A DNA stretch of 64,000 bases from Paraburkholderia xenovorans LB400 (GTDB lineage: Bacteria; Pseudomonadota; Gammaproteobacteria; Burkholderiales; Burkholderiaceae). The stretch is from the NCBI RefSeq assembly GCF_000013645.1, contig NC_007952.1, positions 1,364,001-1,428,000 of the forward strand. Direction: 5' to 3'. The notes under the pieces were generated by a model. The model ran no database searches. It was not told where the DNA came from and was given only the letters and a program-made list of their open reading frames with translations. This document shows positions 51,305 through 60,304 of this stretch, piece by piece; positions within the stretch are counted from its first letter, which is position 1; each line of letters starts with the position of its first letter. Position numbers and translations under genes: made by a program.

Positions 51305-54249
51305 ATGAAGGTATTCGCTGTAAACCAGAGCGCAGTTTCCCGTTTTCCGGCAAGCGAGGATTTATCGGCTAATGCGCACGGGCCCGCCGCGCAGCTGCCG
51401 CGAGCCCCGTCGCGCGACGACCTGTTGCGTGAGCTTATGGGAGAAGTCCCGCATTGGCAGGCCGGCTTTGCCGGCGCGAATGCCGGCGCGACGCAGACGC
51501 GGTCGGGGCGTGAAAGGACCGCCGATGTATCGAAGCCGGAGCCCGAGCCGGCACCGGCCGAGCGGACCGGGCGGGCCAGGCGCTCGCCCGCGCCGCAGAC
51601 TCCGCCGCCACCCGGGGCGCCCGTTCAGGTCCAATACAACGGACACACGATCACCCTGCGGCCCGCCTCTCGCTGCACCTCCGGACATTCAAACCACGGC
51701 TCTGCAGGCGAACGCGTTCAACATGCTGTATCGGCCGGCAATCAACGACGATCCGCAAACGCTGCCGGGCGTGTGCCGGGAATCATTGTGCTCGGGCTCG
51801 GTGCTGCATCTCGAGCGAGTGGCCGCGAGCGGCGGTTCGACGCTGCTGTCGGCCGCGGCCAGTGTGAGAGGCCAATTGAAATCAGGAGGCCAGGTACACG
51901 ACGCGGTCATGACGGAGATCGAGCGCGCCCATCAACAGTTCACGCGCTTTTCCCAGCCGGCGGAACTGCCCGGTCACATCAGGCACTAGGACCCCGCAAG
52001 CCAGGCCGCGAGAAACGGGTACAGTGCCGACGGACTCATCGACGACCTGCGGCGAAACTTCGGCTCGCCGTTCATGGTTCGAACCTCGGCAGGTGAGATC
52101 CAGCAAAGGCCGAACGATTTCGCGAACATCAACCTGTACTATCAGCTGATTCCCGACCGTAACGGCAGAACGTACGTGCCAGGCGGGATCGACGGGCATG
52201 TGGTCGGGATCCAGAGGCTATTTCGCGACCCGGATTATCGAAACGATCGCTACCAGGTAAACGAAAGCAATTCAGGCACGTTCGAGTACGCGAATTTCGA
52301 TCAGATGGCCTATGCATTGAACGATTTCTATAACAACGCGTATCGTGAGGTGGCCAGCAGGATCGTCGGTTTCTCGACCAGTTATTACTTTCCGACCGAG
52401 GCCCACGCGAGCGGCTCGAATCCGCGCGACATCGGAGCCTATGCGCTCGAAGATCTGCCGCTCGATCTGTCCGGGAGCGCACAACAGCCCGCCCGGCAGC
52501 CGGCGCCACAGCCTGTGCAGGAGCAGCCGCTCGACCTGTCCATGCCGCGCAGACCCTACGTAAGTCTGACGCCACCACGAGTCGATTTGCCGCCGCCCCC
52601 CCGAGCCGCCAGGCAGCCCGTATCGCGGCGGCGACCCGCTCAACGAACTGAAGCGTTCCACCGGCGAGTCGCCCGATCCGCTGGTGCTCTACCGTCCATC
52701 CTGCGTGACGCCGGACGAGATGAAGAAGCAGGGTGGCTTTAGCGCGGAGGGGACGCGATTGCAGAACATCAATCTCAGCACGCATAACGGCGACGTCGCA
52801 TCCGGCAGAGGGGTCACGGACGGCGCCGGCTACCTAGGTGCGTTCCGCAAGCTCGATACGGCAACGCAAAGTCCGCAGTTCGCCGGCGGCGAGAAGGGCT
52901 ACATCTACGATGTCGCGCCCACGCCGAACATGGTCGATGTCGCGGCGACGCTGGGCGAGCGCACCCGCAAGCCGGAGGACGGCGAAGTTGCCGCGCTCGG
53001 GCGCATCGACAGCACGCAGATTCGCGGCTGGCGGCCCGTGATAGATGGCAAGGTCGGTGATTTCGTCGCCAATCCCGACTATCGCTGGGACGTGTACGAC
53101 CAGACTCACATCGCAAGTCCGCAGCCGCAACTCTCGGGCTTTGCCGCCGACGATTCCGCGTGGGGCGACGCGAGCCGTCGCCCGTTCGTGGAAAAACGCG
53201 AAAGCGGAGACAAGACCGTCTATGCGGCCCACGAAGACCCGAACCTCGCAACGGCCCAGTTTTATGCCCATGCGAAGGAAAAAATCCGCTCGCTCGAACG
53301 CGGAGAAAGCTACCTCGGGCCTGTCGCCATCCGGGCGAAGAACGACTTGCTCAACGGGGTGTTCGGCACGCTCGGGGCCGGGGCGGTTTTCCGTAGCGAC
53401 GGTTCGACTTCGTTCACGGGGCCCGACGACAGCTATGTCGGCGTCATCATTCCCAAACAGGCCAAGCCGGACTTCGGCAATCTGGAACTCGCGCCCGATG
53501 GCCGGCTGCAATTCACGGGCGACATGCTGAAGGGCGAGGTCGTGCGCGTCGGCAGCAATGGTCGCCTGTATGTCGACCGGCGTCCTGCTGACGTGAACGA
53601 TCAGAACGGCGTGTTTCGCTACGACAACCGCAGCCGGCTGGTTCATGTGCCGGACGGCAAGTGGGTGACCTACGGTCCGGACGGCCACGCCTACCTGACC
53701 GACGACACGAAGCCCAGTCCGTTCGAAGCGCTCAAGACGGAGTGGGGCATCGTCGATTCGACAGGACACGCCGTGAGTCCGCCGCCCAGCCCGTCCGCCT
53801 TCACGAATACCGATGCGGGCACGGCGAACACGCTGTACCGGTTCGAACGCGATTCCGATAGCGCGCTTGCGCCGCAGGCGACGCACTTCGTAACCGAAGT
53901 GCCGATCCTGAGCCGCTACGACACGCTCGGCAGCTGGCTCGACCGGGTGAACGATAAATCCAGCAGTGCGCCTGATCCGCTCGGAAAGTGGCTGAACGAG
54001 CGCAATGCGGCGTGGCTGTTTCCCGATGGCTACTACGTGGTAGCGCCTACGCCCGACCGGCTCGAAGTGCGCAATCTCGAAGGCGCGAGCAAGGCGACGC
54101 TCGAACTGAAAACGCCGGGCGCCCCGTTCGTGTTGACGCAGTCACAGGCGATCCACCCCGACTACAAGATTCCGCAGTCGATCTGGAAGCGCCTTGCGGA
54201 CTATACGCAGACGAGACAGCGGCTGTCCGAACTTCAGGCGCCGGCATAA
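51305..54249 (+). pseudogene. Broken multidomain toxin/effector-like gene with cholera-toxin-A-like ADP-ribosyltransferase domain
   Basis: One gene can be read across three frames. From ATG 51305 (GGAG upstream) it gives a polar, Pro-rich N-terminus to VQYNGHTITLRP. An extra C at 51662-51664 shifts the frame; the next runs PPLAAPPDIQTTALQANAF to a TAG at 51987, then continues in the same frame. This part has a Cys in LPGVCRES (TGC at 51774) and a His in GIDGHVVGIQR (52197), with SGTFEYANFD after it, a layout like C58 (YopT) cysteine proteases. A run of seven C at 52596-52602 shifts the frame again into the ADP-ribosyltransferase domain and a C-terminal beta-rich part of 350 residues. Two frameshifts and a stop make it inactive unless recoded. 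Confidence 0.75.
52684..54249 (+). CDS. C-terminal reading frame of the toxin-like gene: enterotoxin-A-like ADP-ribosyltransferase
   Basis: The longest intact part of the broken gene starts at GTG 52684 and has 521 residues. Residues 2-170 parallel cholera toxin A1 closely: LYR (R4 for R7), INLSTH with H34 for H44, YIYDVAPTPNM, DGEVAALGRIDSTQIRGW and SGFAADDSAW. E101 matches catalytic E112. E110 is replaced by D99, and the STS motif is replaced by Gly-Ala-Phe (52-54). Residues about 200-521 are rich in beta-type repeats such as DGRLQFTGD and SNGRLYVD and match no family I know. There is no ribosome site before the GTG, so it is probably the remnant of the larger frame rather than a gene of its own. 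Confidence 0.6.
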   Translation: MLYRPSCVTPDEMKKQGGFSAEGTRLQNINLSTHNGDVASGRGVTDGAGYLGAFRKLDTATQSPQFAGGEKGYIYDVAPTPNMVDVAATLGERTRKPEDGEVAALGRIDSTQIRGWRPVIDGKVGDFVANPDYRWDVYDQTHIASPQPQLSGFAADDSAWGDASRRPFVEKRESGDKTVYAAHEDPNLATAQFYAHAKEKIRSLERGESYLGPVAIRAKNDLLNGVFGTLGAGAVFRSDGSTSFTGPDDSYVGVIIPKQAKPDFGNLELAPDGRLQFTGDMLKGEVVRVGSNGRLYVDRRPADVNDQNGVFRYDNRSRLVHVPDGKWVTYGPDGHAYLTDDTKPSPFEALKTEWGIVDSTGHAVSPPPSPSAFTNTDAGTANTLYRFERDSDSALAPQATHFVTEVPILSRYDTLGSWLDRVNDKSSSAPDPLGKWLNERNAAWLFPDGYYVVAPTPDRLEVRNLEGASKATLELKTPGAPFVLTQSQAIHPDYKIPQSIWKRLADYTQTRQRLSELQAPA

Positions 54250-54361
54250 CGCGCGGGCAAGCGAGCACATGGCGGGGCCGTCCCGTCTCACGGTGGGCGC
54301 CGTGACCGGGTCCGTTTCCTGCTGAGCGGCCTGCACCAACTTATGCGACACCGGACCCGCC

Positions 54362-54619
54362 ATGAATCGAACCTATGCTCTGCTTGCCGCCAGCCTGATT
54401 GTGATTGCTCCCGCTTTTGCCGCCCCGGCGAACGCCGCCACCCGCGACGAACAGACCAAGGCCTGCCGCGGCGACGCCATGCACTTCTGCGCCGCGGAGA
54501 TCCCCAACAAAGAGAAGATCACCGCCTGCATGAAGCAGCATGTCGACGAACTCAGCCCCGCGTGCCGCGCGATGTTCAAGGGTCACGACAAAGCCGGCGA
54601 CAAACGCGACTCGCAGTGA
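54362..54619 (+). CDS. Small secreted cysteine-rich-repeat protein
   Basis: The 85-residue protein has a signal peptide (MNRTYALLAASLIVIAPAFA and on to AANA) and a mature part with four cysteines spaced as in the Cys-rich FGFR-type repeat: KACRGDAMHFCAAEIPNKEKITACMKQHVDELSPACRAMF (quoted here by its four cysteines C35, C43, C56 and C68). Short periplasmic proteins of this kind are common in proteobacteria; their role is unknown. It has a short leader after the toxin-like gene and no further partner. Confidence 0.8.
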   Translation: MNRTYALLAASLIVIAPAFAAPANAATRDEQTKACRGDAMHFCAAEIPNKEKITACMKQHVDELSPACRAMFKGHDKAGDKRDSQ

Positions 54620-54807
54620 TGTCGGCGCGGCCTGCCTGCGCGATCCGGCCCCTCGATTCGCGCGGCGTCGTAGAATCGCTTGTCTCCGACTTCCGTAGCC
54701 GCCGCATGTGCGATCTGCGCGAGCCGGGGTCGCGTCTGCCGCACTCGCTCTTGCCGCGCGGTGCCCGGCAGACTCAACCTCTTGCCAAGGACTGGAACAA
54801 GCTGCCC

Positions 54808-55743
54808 ATGACTCGCCCGACCACGCAGATTTTCGACGCCGCCGCGACCGCGCGGCTGATTCCGTATGCCGCACTCGTCGCCGCGCTCAAGCGCGCGAGC
54901 ATCGAATATGCGCAGCAGCGCATCGCAAGTCCCGAACGGCTCGTCGTGCCGCTCAACGAAGGCGGCATCATGCTGTCGATGCCGGCTACCGCGCCCGACC
55001 TCGCGATCCACAAGCTGGTCAACGTGTGCCCGGCCAACGGCCCACGCGGCCTGCCTACCATTCACGGCAAAGTCATGACGTTCGACGCCGACACCGGCGA
55101 GACGCTCTTCATCCTCGACGGCCCGATCGTCACGGGGCGCCGCACGGCGGCGATCTCGATGCTCGGCGTCGAAACCTTCGCCGCCGCCGCGCCGCGCGAG
55201 TTCCTGCTGATCGGCACCGGCACGCAAGCGCTCAACCATCTGGAGGCGATCGGCGAGCTGTTTCCCGAAGCACGCGTGTGGGTGAAGGGCAGTGCGCCCG
55301 CGCGCGCCGAAGCGTTTTGCGCACAGCATCACGACAAGGCGCGCGAGATCCGGCCGTTCACGCAGGACGGCGCGGCGATTCCCGAGTCGGTCGACGTGGT
55401 GATCGCGCTGACCACGAGCAGACAGCCCATCTACGACGAAGCCGCGCGCGCGGAGCGCCTCGTGATCGGCGTCGGCGCATTCACGCCCGCTATGGTCGAG
55501 ATCGGCGCGCGCACCATCGCCGGCAGCGCGCTGTTTGTCGACGACGAGGCCGGCGCGCGCCACGAGGCCGGCGACTTCATTCAAGCGGGCGTGGATTGGG
55601 CCCAGGTCGGCGGGATCGCCTCGGTGCTCGGCAACCCGGCGCTGCGGCCGCAGAAAGAACCGGTCGTTTTTAAAAGCGTCGGCTGTGCGGCCTGGGATCT
55701 GGCGGCGTGCCGCGTGGCGCGCGAGGCTTTGTCAGGCGGTTGA
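54808..55743 (+). CDS. Ornithine cyclodeaminase/mu-crystallin family reductase
   Basis: The 311-residue NAD(P)-dependent enzyme belongs to the ornithine cyclodeaminase/mu-crystallin family. The nucleotide-binding motif FLLIGTGTQALNHLEAI and an aspartate in VDDEAGARHEAGDF are visible. KVMTFDADTGETLFILDG in the N-terminal half supplies substrate residues. The group includes delta-1-pyrroline-2-carboxylate/piperideine-2-carboxylate reductases and ornithine cyclodeaminase; which one this is cannot be decided. The start at 54808 gives the usual length. zwf follows 240 bp downstream with a different role. Confidence 0.82.
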   Translation: MTRPTTQIFDAAATARLIPYAALVAALKRASIEYAQQRIASPERLVVPLNEGGIMLSMPATAPDLAIHKLVNVCPANGPRGLPTIHGKVMTFDADTGETLFILDGPIVTGRRTAAISMLGVETFAAAAPREFLLIGTGTQALNHLEAIGELFPEARVWVKGSAPARAEAFCAQHHDKAREIRPFTQDGAAIPESVDVVIALTTSRQPIYDEAARAERLVIGVGAFTPAMVEIGARTIAGSALFVDDEAGARHEAGDFIQAGVDWAQVGGIASVLGNPALRPQKEPVVFKSVGCAAWDLAACRVAREALSGG

Positions 55744-55982
55744 AGGCTTGCCGGCGAAAGCCGGACAAAGTCCTCCAGGCAGGCCGCTCACGCCGCGGGT
55801 TGGCATATTGCGCCAACCTGCGGCACATGTTGCCGTGCAAACAATCTCAAAACGTTGCACCATAGGCGTTTGTCAGAAAAGAGTGCCGGGCCGTCGGCAC
55901 GGTGTTTCACTGCTGCTTTTTTCTGCCGGCTTTTTTCTGCCCTTCACCCACGCCTTATCCCTCACGACGCTGCGACCGCGCT

Positions 55983-57470
55983 ATGACGACCCACCACGCT
56001 TCTGCCACTCCCGACCTGCCGCTCGACATGATCATTTTCGGCGGCACCGGCGACCTGTCGTTTCGCAAGCTGCTGCCCGCGCTCTATATGGCGCATCTGC
56101 ACTGCAACCTGCCGCCGGACACCCGCATTCTCACAATCGGCCGCAAGCCCTGGTCGCGTGAGGAGTACATCAACGAATTCATGGAGCAGAAGGCAAAGCC
56201 CTTCATTGAAAAGAAAGCGTTCGATGCCGCCGCCTGGGACAAGTTTCTGGCGCTGTTCGAATACGTGCGCATGGACGTGGATTCAGTCGAGGACTATCAA
56301 CGGCTGAAGGAGGCGTCGCGCGAGGGCGTGCGCCGCGTGTTCTATCTCGCGACGTCGCCGGACCTGTTCACGAACATCTGCGATAACCTCGCGGCGGCGG
56401 GATTGGTCGACGGCAACTCGCGGGTGGTGCTCGAAAAGCCGCTGGGCCACGATCTGGCGTCCGCGCAGGAAATCAACACGGCGGTCGGCAAGCATTTCAG
56501 CGAAGCGCAGATCTACCGGATCGACCACTACCTCGGCAAGGAAACCGTGCAGAACCTGATGGTGCTGCGTTTCGGCAATCCGATTTTCGGCCCGTTGTGG
56601 CAGGCGCCGTATATCAAGAGCGTGCAGATCACGGTGGCGGAGACGGTCGGCGTGGGCAGCCGCGCGGGCTTCTATGACAAGACCGGCGCGCTGCGCGACA
56701 TGGTGCAGAACCACTTGCTGCAACTGCTGTGCATTGTCGCGATGGAGCCGCCCGTGTCGCTCGACCCGGACGCGGTTCGCGACGAAAAGCTCAAGGTGCT
56801 GCGCTCATTGCGGCCCATGACGCCGGAAGACATCGCGCGCGACACCGTGCGCGGCCAGTACACCGCCGGCGCGGTGGACGGCGAGGCGGTGAAGGGTTAT
56901 CTCGAGGAAGACAACGTGCCGGCAGGCAGCCGCGCCGAAACCTTCGTCGCGTTGCGCGCGCATATCAACAACTGGCGCTGGGCGCATGTGCCGTTCTTCC
57001 TGCGCACCGGCAAGCGGATGCAGAAGAAAGTATCGGAGATCGTCATCGAGTTTTCCGAACTGCCTTTCTCGATCATCCCGAACGGGAATAGCGGGCGCAA
57101 CTACGGCAACCGGCTCGTGATCCAGTTGCAGCCTGAGGAGTCGATCCAGTTGCAGGTGCTCGCCAAGGAACCGGGCAGCGGCATGCATATGCTGCCGGTG
57201 AATCTGAATCTGGATTTGCAGCAGGCTTTTACCGAGCGTCGCGCGGAAGCGTACGAGCGTTTGCTGATCGACGTGATTCGCGGACGCCTCACGCACTTCA
57301 TGCGTCGCGACGAACTCGAAGCAGCATGGGCGTGGGCCGAGCCGATTCTGGCAGGCTGGAGCAAGTCGGGCGAGAAGCCGCGTGGCTATACGGCGGGCAC
57401 GTTCGGGCCGGCTGCATCCACCGCGCTGATGGCGCGGGAAAATGCAGTGTGGGCGGAAGAGTCGCAATAA
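55983..57470 (+). CDS. zwf: Glucose-6-phosphate 1-dehydrogenase
   Basis: The 495-residue enzyme oxidises glucose 6-phosphate with NADP, the entry to the Entner-Doudoroff and pentose phosphate pathways. It has the Rossmann motif GGTGDLS at 20-26, EKPLG at 151-155 and the active-site signature RIDHYLGKE at 179-187. The length matches proteobacterial Zwf. The ATG at 55983 begins MTTHHASATPDLPLD and is preferred over a longer frame from 55902. Unlike the usual hexR-zwf-pgl order, no pgl, glk or hexR is next to it. A short hairpin (57495-57516) follows. Confidence 0.95.
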   Translation: MTTHHASATPDLPLDMIIFGGTGDLSFRKLLPALYMAHLHCNLPPDTRILTIGRKPWSREEYINEFMEQKAKPFIEKKAFDAAAWDKFLALFEYVRMDVDSVEDYQRLKEASREGVRRVFYLATSPDLFTNICDNLAAAGLVDGNSRVVLEKPLGHDLASAQEINTAVGKHFSEAQIYRIDHYLGKETVQNLMVLRFGNPIFGPLWQAPYIKSVQITVAETVGVGSRAGFYDKTGALRDMVQNHLLQLLCIVAMEPPVSLDPDAVRDEKLKVLRSLRPMTPEDIARDTVRGQYTAGAVDGEAVKGYLEEDNVPAGSRAETFVALRAHINNWRWAHVPFFLRTGKRMQKKVSEIVIEFSELPFSIIPNGNSGRNYGNRLVIQLQPEESIQLQVLAKEPGSGMHMLPVNLNLDLQQAFTERRAEAYERLLIDVIRGRLTHFMRRDELEAAWAWAEPILAGWSKSGEKPRGYTAGTFGPAASTALMARENAVWAEESQ

Positions 57471-58466
57471 GATTTTTTCTTCAGTGCTGTAAGAAGCCCG
57501 CAAATGCCGGCGGGCTACACAAGGTTGCTGTTACGGAAGCCTGTTGCGTGCTGGGCAGGCGTTTCCATGCGAATGCGCTTGCGAATACGCTTGCGCTTGC
57601 AACCACGACCGCTGCAATCAGATAGCCTGAAACAACGAGTACAAAGTTAGTCCACACCTCGATATCGTAGGCATCGGGGATCCTGTCAGCCGGGATACAG
57701 CGCACGCAGCAGCCATTTCACGAAATCCGCAAGCCATAGCGGAATTTCAACGAAAGCTGTTGCGATCGCCCAGCGTAGGCCGCAATAAATTTGACACTAC
57801 CCGTCCCCAGTAACGACGTGCCAAAGCGCGCGCGAACCGGGATCTCCCTTCTGCAGCGTTGGGCCGACTGGCTCTCCTGCAACGCCTGCGGGCAATAACG
57901 CTTAACTCCGTCGCGCGAGCCAACGCCCGCGTACCAGGCGCGCAGCGCCGACAGGGACGCGTTGTCGGGAAAAGATGGTGGAGGGGAAACGTTCGGCATC
58001 TGTAGATTATGGCAGGCGGACGACGAAGGGGGCATGACGCGTTTCGCAAAACGGCAGTTTCAGTAAAAAATGCTGGACTATCGATAACAAGGGTTAGCGA
58101 CAGGGCTCCGTTTTCGGGCGTCTGCACCTCCGCTTGTCGACATGCAATGCGAGGCTAATTCGGAACGGCGCTGCCTTCGAACCTGCGAATTCAGACTCAA
58201 CAAAAGTGGTTCACAACGATTGAGCGCTGGTCGGCGTACGTCCTGCGCCGAGAAATCAGCTCTAGCCATATTGATATCTCTTTACAACCTACATGTTTGA
58301 TAGGTTTTTCTCAAAAAAATCAGGGGCTTAATCGCTGGGCTTCTAACGTTTTTGCGTGAGTGAGTTTCAATCTGATATTCGTCTATAGCTTTCAGAGAAC
58401 CTCTGTCAGCTGTTGCGAAAAACGCGCCAAACGTGAGCCGACTGTCGTCCCATGGAGAGTAAATCA
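57471..58466. other. Non-coding or degenerate region with an integrase remnant
   Basis: About 1 kb between zwf and nudK without an intact gene. It holds a hairpin AGCCCGC/GCGGGCT at 57495-57516, a possible integrase remnant on the minus strand (57780-58000), and AT-rich sequence from about 58240 to 58480 that probably carries the nudK promoter. A minus-strand frame at 57481-57705 encodes one hydrophobic stretch (FVLVVSGYLIAAVVVASASV), but nothing supports it as a gene. The base composition drops in GC from here on. Confidence 0.5.
57780..58000 (-). pseudogene. Degenerate N-terminal fragment of a tyrosine-recombinase-type integrase
   Basis: The minus-strand stretch reads MPNVSPPPSFPDNASLSALR, then AWYAGVGSRDGVKRYCPQAL, then a break after which a second frame gives RSRFARALARRYW. 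The motif SLxxLRAWYAGxxxRDxVxRY is the start of a Burkholderia integrase group that I recall from memory. The rest of such a gene is missing, so only a fragment of about 60 to 70 codons is left, with a frame break. It suggests a past integration event at the border of the adjoining cluster. Confidence 0.45.
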
Positions 58467-59063
58467 ATGCCTGCCGTAACGAGTACAAACGCGCGTGTAC
58501 GAATCAAGTCGACTGAGCTCTTGTCCGACAATTGGTATGTTTTACGCAAGACGATATTCGATTTTCAGCGAAAAGATGGAAGCTGGCAGACGTTAAGCCG
58601 TGAAACATATGATAGAGGGAACGGCGCGACTATCCTGTTGTACAACGTCGAAAAGAAGACTGTCGTGCTTACGCGGCAGTTTCGATTTCCAGCGTTCGTC
58701 AACGAGCATGACGGCATGTTGATAGAAGCATGCGCCGGCCTGCTTGATCGCGACGACCCGGAAACATGTATTCGCAAGGAGACCGAAGAAGAAACCGGCT
58801 ATCGGATCGAAAACGTTCGCAAGGTTTTCGAAGCGTTCATGAGTCCAGGCTCTGTCACTGAACGGCTCTATTTCTTCGTCGGTGAATACTTCGACAACGA
58901 CAAGGTCGGCGATGGTGGTGGAGTGGAGGCAGACGGCGAGGAAATTGAAGTGCTCGAGATGACGCTGGACGAAGCGCTGGCGTGTGTCGAAAGTGGAGCC
59001 ATCATGGATGGCAAGACCATCATGCTTTTGCAATATGCAAAGCTTCGCCGGCTTGCAGAGTGA
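58467..59063 (+). CDS. nudK: Nudix hydrolase, GDP-mannose pyrophosphatase type
   Basis: The 198-residue Nudix enzyme has the characteristic box starting GLLDRDDPETCIRKETEEET and ending GYRI. The flanking stretches FRFPAFVNEHDGMLIEACAG and FEAFMSPGSVTERLYFFVGEY agree with E. coli NudK (quoted in part). NudK hydrolyses GDP-mannose and similar sugar nucleotides. The start MPAVTSTN at 58467 follows GGAGAG; an ATG at 58452 lies within that sequence. It opens a same-strand cluster with an MFS gene, a HAD gene, a broken substrate-binding protein and galM. Codons are less GC-biased than in the genes to the left. Confidence 0.88.
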   Translation: MPAVTSTNARVRIKSTELLSDNWYVLRKTIFDFQRKDGSWQTLSRETYDRGNGATILLYNVEKKTVVLTRQFRFPAFVNEHDGMLIEACAGLLDRDDPETCIRKETEEETGYRIENVRKVFEAFMSPGSVTERLYFFVGEYFDNDKVGDGGGVEADGEEIEVLEMTLDEALACVESGAIMDGKTIMLLQYAKLRRLAE

Positions 59064-59079
59064 ACTGGAGCGCTGAGTC

Positions 59080-60285
59080 GTGAACGATATTTCCTTATAC
59101 CCAAAGGTGCTGTTCCGAAGGGACGCGCCGACATGGTTTCTCTATCTGGTGCTGACAATTTTTGGTTTCCAGCAGTCGGTGCTGGGTTCCACATTACCGT
59201 TCCTGAGTAGTGAATTTCACTATGACACGGTACAGGTAGGATGGCACTTTACGTTTTACGCGATCGGACTTGTTGCCTCCGGGTTTTTGAGCAGTGCGCT
59301 GCTTAAGCGCATGCAGATCAACACATTGATTCGGATTTCTGCGGTTGCGATGGTAACGGCGGTGCTTGCAATCACGCAGGTGAGCGGCTTGACGGGTACG
59401 CTCCTCGTTGCGGTTGCAATGGGATTGACCGGGGGATGTGTACAGGCGGCCGTGCAAGCTGGCATTGCGTGGCACCACGCCGAGAATCGCGACATGGCGA
59501 TGGTGGAGGCTTTTGTCTGTGCGGGAGTAGGCGTGTTCGTTGGACCTTTGTTGATCGGTCAGGCCTCGGCAGCAGGGTTATCATGGCGTTTCGCTTTGCT
59601 AGTCTGCGCAGCTGCGCTGGCCATCGTCTTTGCGACGCTTCCCGGCCCGAGTATGCCGGCTGACCGCGCGGCGCCACTTCTTGCACCGGATGATGATGCA
59701 GGCGCGCGTTTGAGCAGGGTTCCATTTTCCGTGGTGTTGAGTTGGTTGATGGTTGTGCTCGGCATCGGAGCGGAGTGGGGAGTCGGCTTCTGGGGAGCAC
59801 AGTACCTTGAAATCCGCCTCTCACTTAGCCCTGCGGAAGCCGTGAGTATGATGGCGTTCTTTTTCGGCGGCACCGTCCTCGGTCGCCTGGTGTCGAGCCG
59901 TCTCCTGGCGGTGCTCGACGGTCGCATTATGCTTCCGGCCGTTATTCTGCTTGGCGGTATCGCCATCTTTACCCTATGGATCAGCGAACTGCGCTTGGGA
60001 ACACTCGCCTCGCTCGTAACGGCGGGTATGTGCCTCGGCAATTTTTTCCCGTTGATTATCAGTAACGCCATTCGGCTTGCGCCAACACGCGTAACACTGA
60101 TTTCTGTTGGTGCCACACAAGCCGTTGGTGTTTCGCTGCTCATCGTGCCAATTGCGCTTGGCTATCTGGGCCAGTCGATTGGGCTGGTCAACGCAGTCGG
60201 CATTCTTGCGGTGTTACCCGCGCTTATGGTAGTTGCCAATTTTTGCGCGTCTTCGTGCACCCGATCGAGCGCTCGCGGCGTCTAG
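59080..60285 (+). CDS. MFS transporter, sugar type
   Basis: The 401-residue inner-membrane protein has twelve hydrophobic segments, with a charged loop after helix 6 (LLAPDDDAGARLSRV). It begins at a GTG 17 bp after the nudK stop with GGAG upstream. Helix 5-like stretches GLTGGCVQAAVQAG and the later FFFGGTVLGRLVSSR resemble fucose/glucose permease-like MFS proteins. It is probably the importer of the sugar degraded by this cluster. The protein has lower GC codon usage than the chromosomal neighbours. Confidence 0.8.
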   Translation: MNDISLYPKVLFRRDAPTWFLYLVLTIFGFQQSVLGSTLPFLSSEFHYDTVQVGWHFTFYAIGLVASGFLSSALLKRMQINTLIRISAVAMVTAVLAITQVSGLTGTLLVAVAMGLTGGCVQAAVQAGIAWHHAENRDMAMVEAFVCAGVGVFVGPLLIGQASAAGLSWRFALLVCAAALAIVFATLPGPSMPADRAAPLLAPDDDAGARLSRVPFSVVLSWLMVVLGIGAEWGVGFWGAQYLEIRLSLSPAEAVSMMAFFFGGTVLGRLVSSRLLAVLDGRIMLPAVILLGGIAIFTLWISELRLGTLASLVTAGMCLGNFFPLIISNAIRLAPTRVTLISVGATQAVGVSLLIVPIALGYLGQSIGLVNAVGILAVLPALMVVANFCASSCTRSSARGV

Positions 60286-60304
60286 TACCTGAAGGAAGAC
60301 TGAA

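Noticed and set aside
57481..57705. 74-residue minus-strand frame with one hydrophobic segment
   Set aside because: No ribosome site and no recognised family; the region is degenerate and the hydrophobic stretch may be chance.
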